A stretch of 64,000 nt of DNA from Laccaria trichodermophora (taxonomy: Eukaryota; Basidiomycota; Agaricomycetes; Agaricales; Hydnangiaceae): positions 868,001 through 932,000 of the forward strand of contig JACTVC010000002.1 in assembly GCA_018417955.1 (NCBI GenBank). Reading direction: 5' to 3'. The position numbers and the translations under genes were made by a program. Positions 23,590-34,754 of the stretch are shown piece after piece. Numbering within the stretch: the first letter of the stretch is position 1; every line of letters starts with the position of its first letter. The notes below the pieces were generated by a model, which was given only the letters and a program-made list of their open reading frames with translations, was not told the DNA's origin and searched no databases.

Positions 23590-23789
23590 TTATAGGTCCT
23601 GTCGTCTATATCCTTCTTACCTTTCTGATGTTGTTTTCGTTTTGGCCCATAAGGATGTGATTGTCGAGGCAGTTGACTTGTCCGGAACGGCGACGTTCTG
23701 GATAACGCGCCTCCGTCTCCCTCCAGACTTTCGTCACTTACCCATGGCAGCATCCCACTGCGATCTGCCATAATGTGAATTTTTGAACT

Positions 23790-24745
23790 CATGCGCCCAA
23801 AAGTTTACAGGGGAGACATTCCGGAGTGGAGTGCCTTTCCCGGAAGCTGTCAATTCCCTTTTTCGTGGTATATCTCCATGGAATTTGGGTATGCACTCTG
23901 GAAAGGCGTCAAAGTTCACGTCAGTGGGAACGATTTCAGACGCGGTCGGCGGGACGCTATGCGCTGGCCCGACGTGGCAAGACAGCTATAGCATTGGCAT
24001 CGTTAATCTGGCCTGGGACCTCACAGAATGCTCTTCGCCCACGAGATCTAATCCTGTGAACAATCTGCAACACACCTGTTGGATCGATTCGAATCGATGG
24101 GCAAGGCAGTTATGTTATTCGCAGACCTGCTTTGTCCGGTGGGTTTCTCTTGGTTTTCTCATCGTCACCAATCTTCCATAAGTCGTCGTTTTGAACGTGA
24201 TGCTTTGTCTAGCGGTTGCATGGAGATGTTTTGAGCCCGCACATGATGTTTGTTCGTCCAGTTTTTCTATCCTTGAAGTTGCTAATTCATCATCTCTCAA
24301 AGATGTCGATCTCTGGTGGCACCATCGTTCCGGTCCGCAGATATCACTTGTCCGTTTAGGATGTACCTCCTCTGTCAGGCAGCCGCTTTTGGAGGGATAC
24401 ATGACTACGAAATTGCTGGTCATGCTCAATCTTCGACGCCTTCCCATCCTTAACTCTCTCGAACTCTTGGAGCAGAAAAACAGAGAATATGACGTGGCCT
24501 GCTACGCTCCAGCCTTCCCGGAAATCCTACCTTATCAACGGTTCCCTCCGTCAAGAAAAGAACGGTGCTGGACCTGCTTTAGAGGCCAATGATAAGCGGT
24601 ATTGTAGGATGAACTCCGTCACTTCAGTATCCGAGAGTATGACGCCTATCGACCTACTTCATGACGCCTCCAACCTCATTGAATCGACCGTCTTCCTCAA
24701 CCACTGCCGAATTGTTCACTTTCCAACCAGGCACAAGTTGTAGAT
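23790..24745 (+). pseudogene. F-box/propeller-like family remnant D
   Basis: Scattered pieces in different frames resemble the neighbouring family: GISPWNLGMHSGKASKFTSV matches GICLWDLGIHGGKAPRFRPV, GPTWQDSYSIGIV matches the DGLGI block, and TPPTSLNRPSSS matches TPPTSLNGPSSS of C. The F-box end is missing, and frameshifts and stops separate the pieces. It lies directly downstream of C in the same direction, so it is a decayed tandem copy. Confidence 0.75.
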
Positions 24746-24954
24746 CATGTCACGTCATAATTGCGCCTTCCCTTCAGTCGCAACACCCAGTCTTCTCCAG
24801 ATATTTTTTCTCCCTTGGTTCAATATGCTTGAAGCTCACAGTGGATCTGAATTTCGGAAATGCCTTGAATTGCGAGGTATGTAGTGAATTCTATGGAGGC
24901 GTTATGTTACAAATTATGGTATATTTAGGAGTCGGGTAGGGAATGTCCTTCATC

Positions 24955-25707
24955 CTACACAGCGATTACCTGAGGCACTGGTAGTGGCCCAGATCGCGTC
25001 CTCCAATTAACTTCCTCCGACGCCGCCATGAGGGCATTCTTCCGCCGCTCAGGAGCACGTCCGGCTGCCCTGCTCCTCCTTCCATTTGGGTTGCGCAACG
25101 CCGAGGGAACTCCGCTCCTCCTCTCTTGTTCCTGCGCTGGATTCCGCATAGCAGTGACGACACCAGTCCTACTATTTTCCAGCTCTGACGGCGGTAGCGA
25201 TTTCCTGAATGGCGAAAGCACCCCTGTTCTCCGTTGAGGCGATGGAGTAGCAACGAGCTCCTTTTTCTCTTCCACTGCGTCTACCGCATGGTTCCGCTTA
25301 TATTCTATCGACTTCCTCATCCTCCTGTTCATCACAATCTCTGGACAGGTCTCTCGCAGAGTGCTGCGGATGGACTCGTGCAACTGTGTGGTCGTGGTGT
25401 CAGCCAAGGCGAGCAAGGCATCACGGGAGTAGATGTGTGGGTGTGCTGAGGAAACGATGTTAGTTCGTCGGTTGAGTGGCAAGGTGGTAAGCCAAGGTTT
25501 ACCTGCATGATGCGCGTCGCTTCCACTCCGTTTATGCACGGGGACGTACAGGTCTTTGCTGTCGACTGAGGTGGTTGAAGAGTACGATGAAGAGGCGAAG
25601 AAAGACTCTTTTGACGGCGACGAGGAAGCCGATGAGAGTGAAGGCGAGTTGATGGCCCTATAAGCGTTCGAAATTGCCTTGGGGATGGAGATTGAGATGG
25701 AAGGCAT
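24955..25707 (-). CDS. Conserved-looking Ser/Arg-rich protein of unknown function
   Basis: Minus strand, start MPSISISIPKAISNAYRAIN. A GT..AG segment at 25446-25502 is 57 nt long with no in-frame stop, so it can be read as an intron or as coding; the splice reading joins SDAHHA to HPHIYSRDALLALAD. The protein has a Ser-rich start with VPVHKRSGS, then LLALADTTTTQ, a CPEIVMNRRMRKSIEYKRN block and a basic C-terminus. VPVHKRS and MNRRMRKS resemble short proteins seen in many agaricomycetes, whose role I do not know. It is divergent to family member E, about 495 bp away. Confidence 0.7.
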   Translation of the reverse strand: MPSISISIPKAISNAYRAINSPSLSSASSSPSKESFFASSSYSSTTSVDSKDLYVPVHKRSGSDAHHAGKPWLTTLPLNRRTNIVSSAHPHIYSRDALLALADTTTTQLHESIRSTLRETCPEIVMNRRMRKSIEYKRNHAVDAVEEKKELVATPSPQRRTGVLSPFRKSLPPSELENSRTGVVTAMRNPAQEQERRSGVPSALRNPNGRRSRAAGRAPERRKNALMAASEEVNWRTRSGPLPVPQVIAV

Positions 25708-26202
25708 GGCAATAACGGTCGGCTTTGGTGCTGTGAGGAGAGGCGCTGATATGAATGTGATTCATCGTGATGTTTTATAGGTAGGCAGGTGCTGCGGATG
25801 ACTCGATCTCTTCGAGAGAGCTATGGCAAATTCGTGCGTGATCTAGAACAAGAAAGAACAAAGCACGTCAGCACAGCAAATCATACTAAACCGCCACTTG
25901 TCAACAGGAATCTTAGTCAAAGATTGTGAGCAGTTGAGCACGTTAAGACGAAATGCCGAACAAGGGGTAGTGTACTTACTCAGAGTGTAGTGTCATTCGA
26001 TTTGCGATAAGCGGCGTCGAAAGAGGTCCGAAGTCGCACGACATACAGTTGTGGCCAGGTTGTGGGATCCACGACGACAATGCTTGAGGTTGACGCCCAG
26101 CTCTGACCTGTCCAAACGATTCTGCTTTAAGGTGACCACACTGTATCATAGGTCTAACTCTGAATGAGTTGACTTTCCTCAACATCCTCATCGATCTCGG
26201 AA
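25708..26202. other. Divergent promoter region
   Basis: A 495-bp spacer between the minus-strand Ser/Arg-rich gene and family member E. It must hold both promoters; no specific motif stands out. Confidence 0.5.
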
Positions 26203-27773
26203 ATGGCGCTAGCACTGCTGCCATTCGACATCTTGCTCTGTATTCTGAGTTTTCTCGGTCCGAAAGAAATTCTTGATCTCAGGAAGGTGCGTATATAACA
26301 ACCACGTTGTTCTGTCACTTCTGACCATCAAGCTAGACGTGCATAAACCTACATGCAGCCAGCCAAGCACGGACTGTATGGCTCACCTGTCTTCATCACA
26401 CCTGTGCTACACAGGGCATTTTTCTTCCAACGTTCCCTCTAGAAGACATGTCCCTCGCACAAATCGAACATGCAGTTCTCTCCCCTTCTCTACTTTCGGC
26501 GCGGATAAAGAGAAGTCCGGAGAATCAAGTCGTTTCACTTGCGAGAACACAGGTTCTTGGACCCGGGTCTACTAGCACCAGTTCAGAATCCGGAGAATCA
26601 GATCCCCCTGCGTGCCTTCAAGTTTGCCTTGTCCCTGGGGGTCGCTACTTATTCGCGAGATTTGCTCAACCCAATGGATTGTCTCTGTGGGACCTTGGCT
26701 TGAATGCTATGGAACCGGCGCCCTCTTCACCCCTGGCGGTTGTTGAAGGGCCATACGACGGTATTATCAGCACAACGCCGACTCCTGATGGCCTCGGGAT
26801 TCGTTTTTGCACATACTTTAATAGGTGAGTGACCTGTCATTTGCAGTGCTCGCTGATAAAGATCTCGGTTGCAACAGCAGCGGCAATACCAACGTTTCCA
26901 TTCAAGAATTCTATCCCTCGAAGGCCGAGAAGGGGTTTGAACGACTGGGAGCTCTCGAGTTGAAGGGCATTCTTCACATACATTCACATTATATGCAGCT
27001 CTTTATTGCCTTGGATCATTTTCAACATGTCACGGTGTGGGATTATCACGAAAATATGTCAACGACTTGGCAATTAGAATCGATCGCACAGGAAGTCAGT
27101 GCTCCCCAGCGTTATCTGAACTTCGTCTAACTGTCTTCAAAATCAGGTTCTCATTGTTGGGGAGCAGATCGTTCTCTTTACCGTCGAGGAAATCAGCGTG
27201 TGGGATATACCCCCGTTATCACGACACGCCAACAACAGCATTCTACACCAAGAAGTCATTCGTCACTCCCCAAGATTCGTGTTCAACCACATTTACGCCG
27301 CTCTGACTAGGCACACGGCGTTCTCAGTTCCATCCCCCTGGTGGCCAGCCTCCGCACGCGACTTTTATGTCGGGCTCGTCAATCCTGCACGAGAAACCCC
27401 CGCAATGTACTTTTACAAATTTGATCAGTCGACACAGCTAGAATACCCATACGGCGACACCAGCAGCCCATCTCACGCAGGGAGAGTGCTCTCTCTCCCC
27501 GATAACCTAGACTGCAGGACTCTTTTCGGATTACGTCTCTGCGAGAATGATTTTTGTCAGAGGTGGCAGTTGCATACGGATGTTATGATCAGTTTGATCC
27601 CAATCCCGAGCTCGATGGAGGAACGGTACACGGCGATAACACGTTCGATGTATTCGGGTGATATGATGGATTTTGATTTTTGTTCTGCGTCTGGAAGGTT
27701 GGCTGTTGCCACTGCCACTGGTCAGATTCGGATCTTGGATTTCCTTCCTCCCCCCCATCAAATCGGCATGTAA
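26203..27773 (+). CDS. F-box/propeller-like family member E (divergent)
   Basis: Exons 26203-26286, 26337-26824, 26881-27094 and 27147-27773 give 470 residues; the third intron acceptor could shift slightly. The start MALALLPFDILLCILSFLGP is a clear F-box-like motif. It continues with ASQARTVWLTCLHH, LVPGGRYLFARF, LSLWDLGLN, TPTPDGLGIRF, VSIQEFYPS, VTVWDYHENMSTTW, EISVWDIPPL, DFDFCSASGRLAVAT and IRILDFLPPP. It has the extra intron before the EFYPS block that F, G and H also have but A-C lack, so it belongs nearer to that subgroup. The sequence is more diverged than in other members. Confidence 0.8.
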
Positions 27774-27866
27774 GCGATATTTATGTGCGGTTTCTGTGCT
27801 GAATAGTTGTAGGTGTGATGGATTATCGACCAGTCTGAGAAAAAATGGGGCATTTCAGAAGGGCAT

Positions 27867-27905
27867 TTGCCTACTTAGACAGCTACCCTACTTAGACAGC
27901 TACTG
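27867..27905. repeat. Short tandem duplication
   Basis: The words CCTACTTAGACAGCTAC occur twice in a row, 18 bp apart, just downstream of member E. No known function. Confidence 0.6.
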
Positions 27906-27910
27906 CTATC

Positions 27911-28260
27911 TCAGCTGTTTGGAACTAGTGGCATTTGATATTCAACTCGTGGGGGAAGTCCATCGTCTTTCTCCGCTTCAAGTGTTTGAGATGGCTGAAA
28001 GCGAGCAGAAATCCAGTAGTCAATGAGGTAATATCTGGGGAGCCGCTGCGAGACAAGTGTTTTGCGTGCGGGTGTCAGTTGGGGGACATATGCTGCTTCT
28101 GAGGGTGGAAACCGTGGATACGTCGCGTCGTCGTTCATCATAATGTTGGGTCCGTGGCAATCACTTCTGAGGAAGGTTGCAAGATGGGGCTTCATATGGA
28201 TGAATTGCACCAATTCGATGCTGATGGCAGATGCATTAGATGTATACCCTTTTCAAAGTC
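27911..28260 (-). pseudogene. Fungal protein-kinase relic
   Basis: The minus strand reads LVQFIHMKPHLATF, then RSDCHGPNIMMNDDATYP and RYYLIDYWISARFQP. This matches the pattern of agaricomycete FunK1-like kinases (about HRD...NIMMD, and YYxIDFGLS), but DFG is DYW and the HRD Arg-Asp context is SDC, so catalytic residues are lost. Only the middle of the kinase is present and no start was found. The strand is opposite to the F-box family. Confidence 0.55.
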
Positions 28261-28469
28261 ATGAGAGTAAGTACGTCTGGCAAATACTTGGCCGAGAAAG
28301 TCGAGGACTTATCCAATCATTTCGAAAGGTGGATTCATATAATTCCGCAGCACAGGCGTAATAAAAATGACCATCAGCTGGGACTTGAAGAGTTTCAAAA
28401 TTTGGAACGCAGTGGTTTTCAGGTACATTTGAAAGTTTTTCAAAGAAAAGTAGTGACATAGTATCTGGC

Positions 28470-29418
28470 TGTCATCTTTCGAATGGCGTATTGAATGGCA
28501 ACAATCTTAGAAGACATTGATGAAGAATGAGGCATGAGATGCGGGGCAGCGTCACTCACTGGCAGGTATCTCCCGTAACCCTCACATGTAAACATCTTTG
28601 CCAACCCAAGACGGCACTCGCGATGGGTTGGGATCTGTTGGCTGAAGTTGAAGAACAGATCACATGACTATGTAACTTCAATCTTTCCCGACTCACTCAT
28701 CATGCTCGAGAAGCCTACTGAAGATCGTCGGGACCGTCTGACCCCCCGCAGAGTCGGCTACAAGCCCTGGGCTATTAGCCCTAGGGCTTGTTGTACTTGT
28801 TTGCGCAAATAGACTGATGGGCCACGTAGCCGCTTATTCGGCAAAGCCCGCCAGCTCATCAGACTCCGTTTAGTACACGACAACTTATATAGATTTTTTC
28901 GTGGAATAACCCACATCTCAAATGGTTTTCTGTGAACTGTAAGGAAGGTTTCAAATTTCAGACAACTTTCATGAAAGATATGTAATAAGCACCCAAAGTT
29001 TTCTGAAAATGGAGATGTGGAGTGACGGAATCAATACCGGCACCAAACACTCCACCAAACAGAGTGTGCTATAGCCTTATCAAAGCCTTGTGTACACAGC
29101 TGATACACAGTGACGGATTTCACGAGGAAGAAATCTACATTGTTCTGTTACAAATGTATACATAGTGAAACTTGGAAAGAAGATCTTACAAAATCAAGCT
29201 AAGCATTGGCTAACCCAAGGCCAACCATCAATCAATTAGCACAAGTAGCTACAACTCGAGGATTGTGTGGCAATGGAAATTTTGTGTATTTGATGCATGT
29301 AATGACTCTCATAAACTGTATCTACGTGGAAAATGTTTGCGAGCGGCGTGATAAGTACAGGAGGGAAACGGAGAAGCGACACCGACGCGACGAACGCGAC
29401 GGACCCATCACCTCATCA
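28470..29418. other. Gene-free spacer
   Basis: No gene was recognised. A GC-rich patch around 28735-28870 contains short palindromic words (GGGCTATTAGCCC and CCCTAGGG) and could be a transposon end, but no partner end was found. Confidence 0.4.
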
Positions 29419-29426
29419 CGTTTAGT

Positions 29427-30375
29427 TGGGGGTGGGCAATCCCGCTGTCGCATTTGGGAGCGTGACGTAACACGCTGTGACTGATTTCCCCCAAAATAGT
29501 GACCCAATGTCACACGTGCATCACACATGGCCTCAAACCCAGGCTGCTCACCATAAACGAAGTTCTGAGCAGTGCTACGAAAGAAAATACACATGAATGT
29601 AATTCTATATCATTTTGAAGTACATTTCTTGATTTAAGTGAGTCAGAATTAGCATTTAAGAGAAGATAAGATGTAAATGCCATATATTCCTCAATTTCAT
29701 GGCCACCCTCATTCCTAGTGTGTGGTGCATGTCTCCCTGGAACAAAAATTGTCAGAACATCTTGAGATACTATAAAATGAATTTAAGAACTGCTTTTAGG
29801 GTTTCTTAATGTAGATATAAGCTGCTTTGGTACCTCTTGTTGTTGCTGCTTAGCAAAGAATAGACTATGCAAGAGCAACCACCCACCCCCAGGTTATGCT
29901 TCAACAACGAAAGATGATCAGAAAAAAGATTCAAACAAAATGTTCTTGATAGATTTTTTATATCTGTCCTGGAAGTGTGAGATATCGCATTTTTTGGAGG
30001 AGTTTAGTGCAAAGGGAAGGTGATTTAAAAATTCTGGCCTGAACATTTTGTACCTATAATTGCATATATCAACTGTCCATAATGAAAGTTTACTCAGAAA
30101 TGAGTTGTTGAAGGAGGAACAAAGGTACCAGAATGGGGGGCCTCTTCAGCACCATTTGGCAGGGAGTTTTCTCATTCCACAACTATACGTAGATAACAAT
30201 ACAAGGCTACTTGAAGGATGTATAGATGTCCTATCTAAACCATGTTCCTGCATGTTGGTCAATGAAATAGAGGTGGATTGCAGTAGTGGCAGGACTGGGT
30301 CAGTGTTTCGTGAGGGTGTCACGTGACATGTGTGATGTGACAGGAGCGTCACTTATCAGGAATTGCCCACCCCCA
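29427..30375. mobile_element. hAT-like non-autonomous element
   Basis: Ends TGGGGGTGGGCAAT (29427-29440) and its complement (30362-30375) lie between two copies of CGTTTAGT (29419-29426, 30376-30383). Because the flanks continue to match, the duplication can be drawn as 8 to 12 bp; 8 bp fits hAT. The end sequence resembles the common hAT type with GGGGTGGGCAA. The length is 949 bp with no recognised coding sequence. Confidence 0.75.
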
Positions 30376-31519
30376 CGTTTAGTTGTGGCTGCACGTGAGA
30401 GCCTTAGTGGCGTTTTCCGAAGGATTTTAGCCCTGGGGCTGGCAGCCAGGTCAGCGAGGACATCTCGAACTTGGAAAAACTGGGTGGCCGGCTGGCTGGC
30501 GGCTGGCGGCTGTGGCTGGTGTTTGGCACAGGCGTCCACACAAATATATGCACGTGTTGTGTAACTTCTGAACAGATTAACTCCGAAGCCGTGGACTGTA
30601 GGGTGGAAAGAAGATGCATGAGCATATTCCGCTGATGAGATGACTGGGGCAGGTGAGCGTTTGACATGACTCTATTCAAGTCTGTACCATGAACTCCCTT
30701 ATTTACAAGTTTATAGTCCTTCCAAATCTTTTGTTAATCAATAGAAGTATTCGCAAGCATGTGGAGGCGGCATTATGTCTGCTGTAGTATATATTTATTC
30801 AATATTCTTTCAACTGAGGGATGTATATAAGCTCTGTCAAATGCAGCAGTCGTTGTGGCTGTCCTTCCAATGGCTGAGCTCCTCAGACTCCTTGACTTGT
30901 TGAGGGTCGATGCCGAAGTGTTGAATGTTTTAACTCTTCAAAATCTCTTCTATTTTGTGACTTATGCTGCTCGTCTCAAGGACGACATATTGCTCCCACA
31001 GCCCGTGGTTCATTCCCCATTAGTTGCACCTGAATTATTGCCTCGCAGTGTCCTTTGTTTCCTCTCCTCTGCCTGTGGATTTTCCCTCGAAATGACAGAG
31101 AACTGCTGGGCTATCTTGAAGGACATTATTTGGTCAGACAATTTTACCCCAGAGGCGACGAATTTTGACACATGTACGCAGGTTTTTATTGCTCATGGTC
31201 ACACATTTGGACTGTGTAAGATTTTGTTATCTTGTTCCGGCGGCACTAGCACCGACTAACATGTTACATGCCTGGTTGTACACAGTACCATGCTCGATTT
31301 ACCCGCACCAGCGGCACTGCCTCAACCCCGACTGTCAGCGAACTGAGGTGGGCCTTATGCTAAAAAAGGCCGAACAACGACAGGCGGTCCTATACACTCT
31401 CAATGATGGCCCGCTCCCAGTATGGTCCATCCATCTTTATTGCGAAAGTATGTTCTGCTTGATTTGTTGTCCGAATAGCTAATTATTGACTCTCACAAAC
31501 CAGAATGCAACATTAATTA

Positions 31520-33063
31520 CATCAGCAAAACCTGATTTTCACACATAGACAGGCACAGTGCTTCCGCTGACATCATAGTTTACCATAGTTACACACCAAG
31601 CTTAGCTAGATGTCCTAGAGCACCACAGCCCTGTGTAGACGTAAGCTGTGCTATACAGCACTACAGAGACTTGCGCCATTACTATAGGGTGCTATAGAGG
31701 GGCTTCCACTTTCTACCCAGCCCTGATAGGGAATTAAACTTTTCTGCACCGTTCAGTAGAAGTCGGTACGGTCGCGGGAAGTCACGTGCTGCGCTCAACT
31801 CATTCATATGATTTCGTCAAAATTTAATTGCTACAAGTTCAATGTACCTACCCTAAACCACCATGTGACTCGTTCACTGTCTGAAATTGGAAAATGTAAG
31901 TCGCACCATTCTTTCTTTCCTCAACGTCAACCATCACCACTGCCTTTCCCCACATCATTGCCTTTGCCCGTTCCAACTACTAAAACCTCAAGAAATAAGG
32001 CAAGTAATTGTCCACCGCTCAGTGCTGATGTATGAAGCTCTACTTAGGTAGGAGTTTGTTCGACAGCCTGGCGCATTGCTGGCACGCTCCAACTTCTTCG
32101 ACGTTCTGTGCCCCTCCTGAGTTATCCCCTTCCCTCTTTCCCTTTTCATATGAGATGTTGGGCCACGTTGCCAATGGTGATGTGGCTCTCTTCCAACCAG
32201 CAGGGTACAACGACGACCAACAGACTGCCACCCACGACCATGACTACCACAACTAAGACACAACAACCACAAAGATGACCACGACGTGTTCATGACAACG
32301 ACCATGACCACCACCACACTCACGATGACGTGTCCACGTTCACACCCACAACCATGACTCCTCCATCCACGCGACCATGACCATGAACCATGACTCCTCT
32401 ATCCATGCGACCACGACCACAAACCACAAAAACGACATATCCACAACCATGCCCATGCATCCACAACCACAACCAAGCACCATCAATCAACGCCACGAGC
32501 GCCCACCACCACCATGATCGACAAACAGCGCCCAGAGCCCAGCTCCACCACCATACACACGACGATGAGCGTGCCCCGTTCCACCACCTACACATGGCGA
32601 TGGGTGCCCATGACGATGAGTGTGCCTGGCTCCACCACCTATGCACGGCGCCTCTTCAGCCCAATCTGCACTGACCACTTGCTTCAGCATTATCATTTTC
32701 TCGCTATCATTATATTAGACTCACGCAGCAGTACTATGTAGAATATTAGGATATGTTGTATAATGTAGTTAGACAATAAACTTATTTTTTCATAACACCT
32801 GTTCTGTGTAAAAATTGTGCAATATGGTATTAAAATGAGTAGAATGTACGCCCCCCTCTAGGAATCTGCAGGCCCAAGGGGTTGCTACTGAGGGCTGCAG
32901 ATCTGCTCCGAGATTCTAGGGAGCACTGTGTAGTGGCTGTGTGTTTCTATGTAGAGCTGCATAGAACACGCAGGTGACTGCAAAGGTAATACCCCTTTCT
33001 ATGGTGCTATGGCACTGCATAGCCCTGCCACGTGCTGCTTAGCTCACCCAGGTTTTGCTGATG
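31520..33063. mobile_element. 1.5-kb TIR element nested in the KDZ transposase exon
   Basis: The 15-bp inverted ends CATCAGCAAAACCTG (31520-31534 and complement at 33049-33063) are flanked by TA (31518-31519 and 33064-33065). Removing the element and one TA restores an unbroken codon series in the host exon, which fixes the borders. No transposase was seen. Much of the interior (about 32205-32640) is low-complexity CCACNACCATGAC-like sequence. The TA duplication suggests a Tc1/mariner-type or similar mobiliser. Confidence 0.85.
32205..32640. repeat. Strand-asymmetric CCACAACCATGAC-like low-complexity tract
   Basis: For over 400 bp the plus strand is a degenerate repeat of CCACGACCATGACC and ACCACAACC words, with very few G runs. 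The minus strand is therefore G-rich (TGGTGGTCATGG). It lies inside the nested TIR element. Long open frames read from it (Trp-rich on the minus strand, His/Thr-rich on the plus) are by-products of composition. Confidence 0.75.
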
Positions 33064-34754
33064 TACCATCACAACTTCTCTATCCATGACGGAAAGCGCA
33101 CCTACTACAATACTAAGATCCCAGACGTTATCCAGGTCGGAGAACACCAATTTGTCGAGCAGAAAGTCATCCAACTCTGGATAACGTCGATGGTTGTTTC
33201 ATGGACCTCTGCTAACAATTGCGCCCGGCTGTATAACTCGGCGCTTTCTGGCAATCGTAAACCACCTCCCGGTTGGAAGTTTGGATTTACCTTGGACTCG
33301 GACCATGTCTGGAATGGGTTCATGATCCTTTCCCTTCTCGAGGACCTTACCTCACGCAATCAAACCCTCTGTGTGCCTCATACGGGACTCGATTCAGACA
33401 GATATAAGGCGGCAATGCAAGTCCGAAATCATCGTATGCGGCTTTACAGCCAACCCGAATTAAGGCATTATTGCAACAAGTGTACTCGTTTTACGACAGA
33501 TGGTCCGTTGCCACTTGTTCATCTGACATCCAAGTTCTCATGTCAAATTTCAATCAAACTTTGACAGGGAAATACAAAGTCTCTGTTGTTGTTATTGACG
33601 GTGTTACGCTCGGGCACCCTTGTTGCAGTATTCATAACTGCCATACACCCCTCTCTAACAACTGTAATCGATTTTGTGAGGACCACCGAGATGCAGCCGG
33701 AATTTGCGCTATTGTTGGGTGTTCTTTACCTATCGTACCCGACACAAAAACATGCAGCAACGAGGATCATCAGACAGTTGAGAAGACTCACATTGAGCGC
33801 GGCCAATCAAGGTTCCAACTCCAAGAACGCCTTGCTCGCACACGTATCGCGCATCCAAATGATTCACTAGGCGAAGCGGTCATGACTATTGATGAACTTG
33901 CAGATGTTGATGAAGAAAATGAAGTATTCGAACTTCCGACTGGGAAAACAACGATGTCGCAAGCAGCCCATACTTCCGGCCATGCACAAGCTGAACCCGG
34001 AAAGAAAATTCGAGCCCAGTTTGGGCGAAAGCGGACACATAACGAGCAAATTATTGTTGCGCCGTGTGGAATGATACACGCCCGAGAAACTTTCTTTGGC
34101 GCTGAAGCTGTTTCTTCTGTTGTCGTTAGTCTTTTTTTAAAAAAGAATTCTCTGCATACTAATGTTCATTTGTTTCTCAAAGGAGATGATAAAGCGTACA
34201 TATCGTATGCCAGGCACTCTGCCTGATCATATTTTCTTTGATAACAACTGCCAACTTAGCAAGATTGTCCAAGATGATCCCGCTTTCAAAAATGTTGGAC
34301 TTTCGGTTGATGTCTTCCACTTCAAATGCAAGCACAAGACCACCGATGTTTTTTGTCAGGCCAATTGCAACCCTGTTGATTTTCCCGAGCTGAAAGGGCT
34401 AGGCAACAAGGCCTGGTACTTCAACTCCTCGATAGCGGAGCAGACAAATGCGTGGTTAGGCGGCTATCATTCCATGTGCCGTGAAATGTTAGTGGATAAG
34501 TATAACTTCTTCTTGGATGAAATGATCTTGCGTCGCAACCGTTTAACTTACGATAAGCTAGTACTTGCGTGCGACAACCCAAAGACCTTCACATAGACTG
34601 TTTTGAGATGTAATAATTTTCTTGCTGAGATCTAGAAGATACAAGTGACGAGGCGGTTATACATGAGTGATAGGGCTTCTGCATACAAACAGCAGAACCA
34701 ATAACAAAACGATAAAAATAATTAATGACTACAAAGGGATGAAGCCGAGGAGAA

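Larger units (their letters stand above)
30870..34596 (+). pseudogene. KDZ-type transposase with CxC5/CxC6 cysteine clusters, interrupted by an insertion
   Basis: Exons: 30870-31215, 31286-31447, 31504-31519 continued at 33066-33502, 33568-34124 and 34183-34596. The start is MAELLRLLDLLRVDAEVLNV. Cysteine-cluster motifs include HCLNPDC, IHLYCEKCNINYHHNFS (read across the insertion), LRHYCNKC, GHPCCSIHNC and CAIVGC. The C-terminal part has DHIFFDNNC, VDVFHFKCKH, SSIAEQTNAWLGGYHSMCRE and FFLDEMILRRNR, typical of proteins grouped as CxC5 'cysteine cluster associated with KDZ transposases'. A 1544-bp element splits the NYHH codons. Apart from that insertion the frames are intact and splicing phases agree. 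The family is expanded in basidiomycetes. Confidence 0.82.

Noticed and set aside
28735..28870. GC-rich palindromic patch considered as a transposon end or RNA hairpin
   Set aside because: No matching second end, target duplication or RNA gene pattern could be found.
32320..32646. Trp-rich minus-strand frame of 108 codons
   Set aside because: It arises from the CCAC/ACC low-complexity tract and has no start context, splice sites or family likeness.
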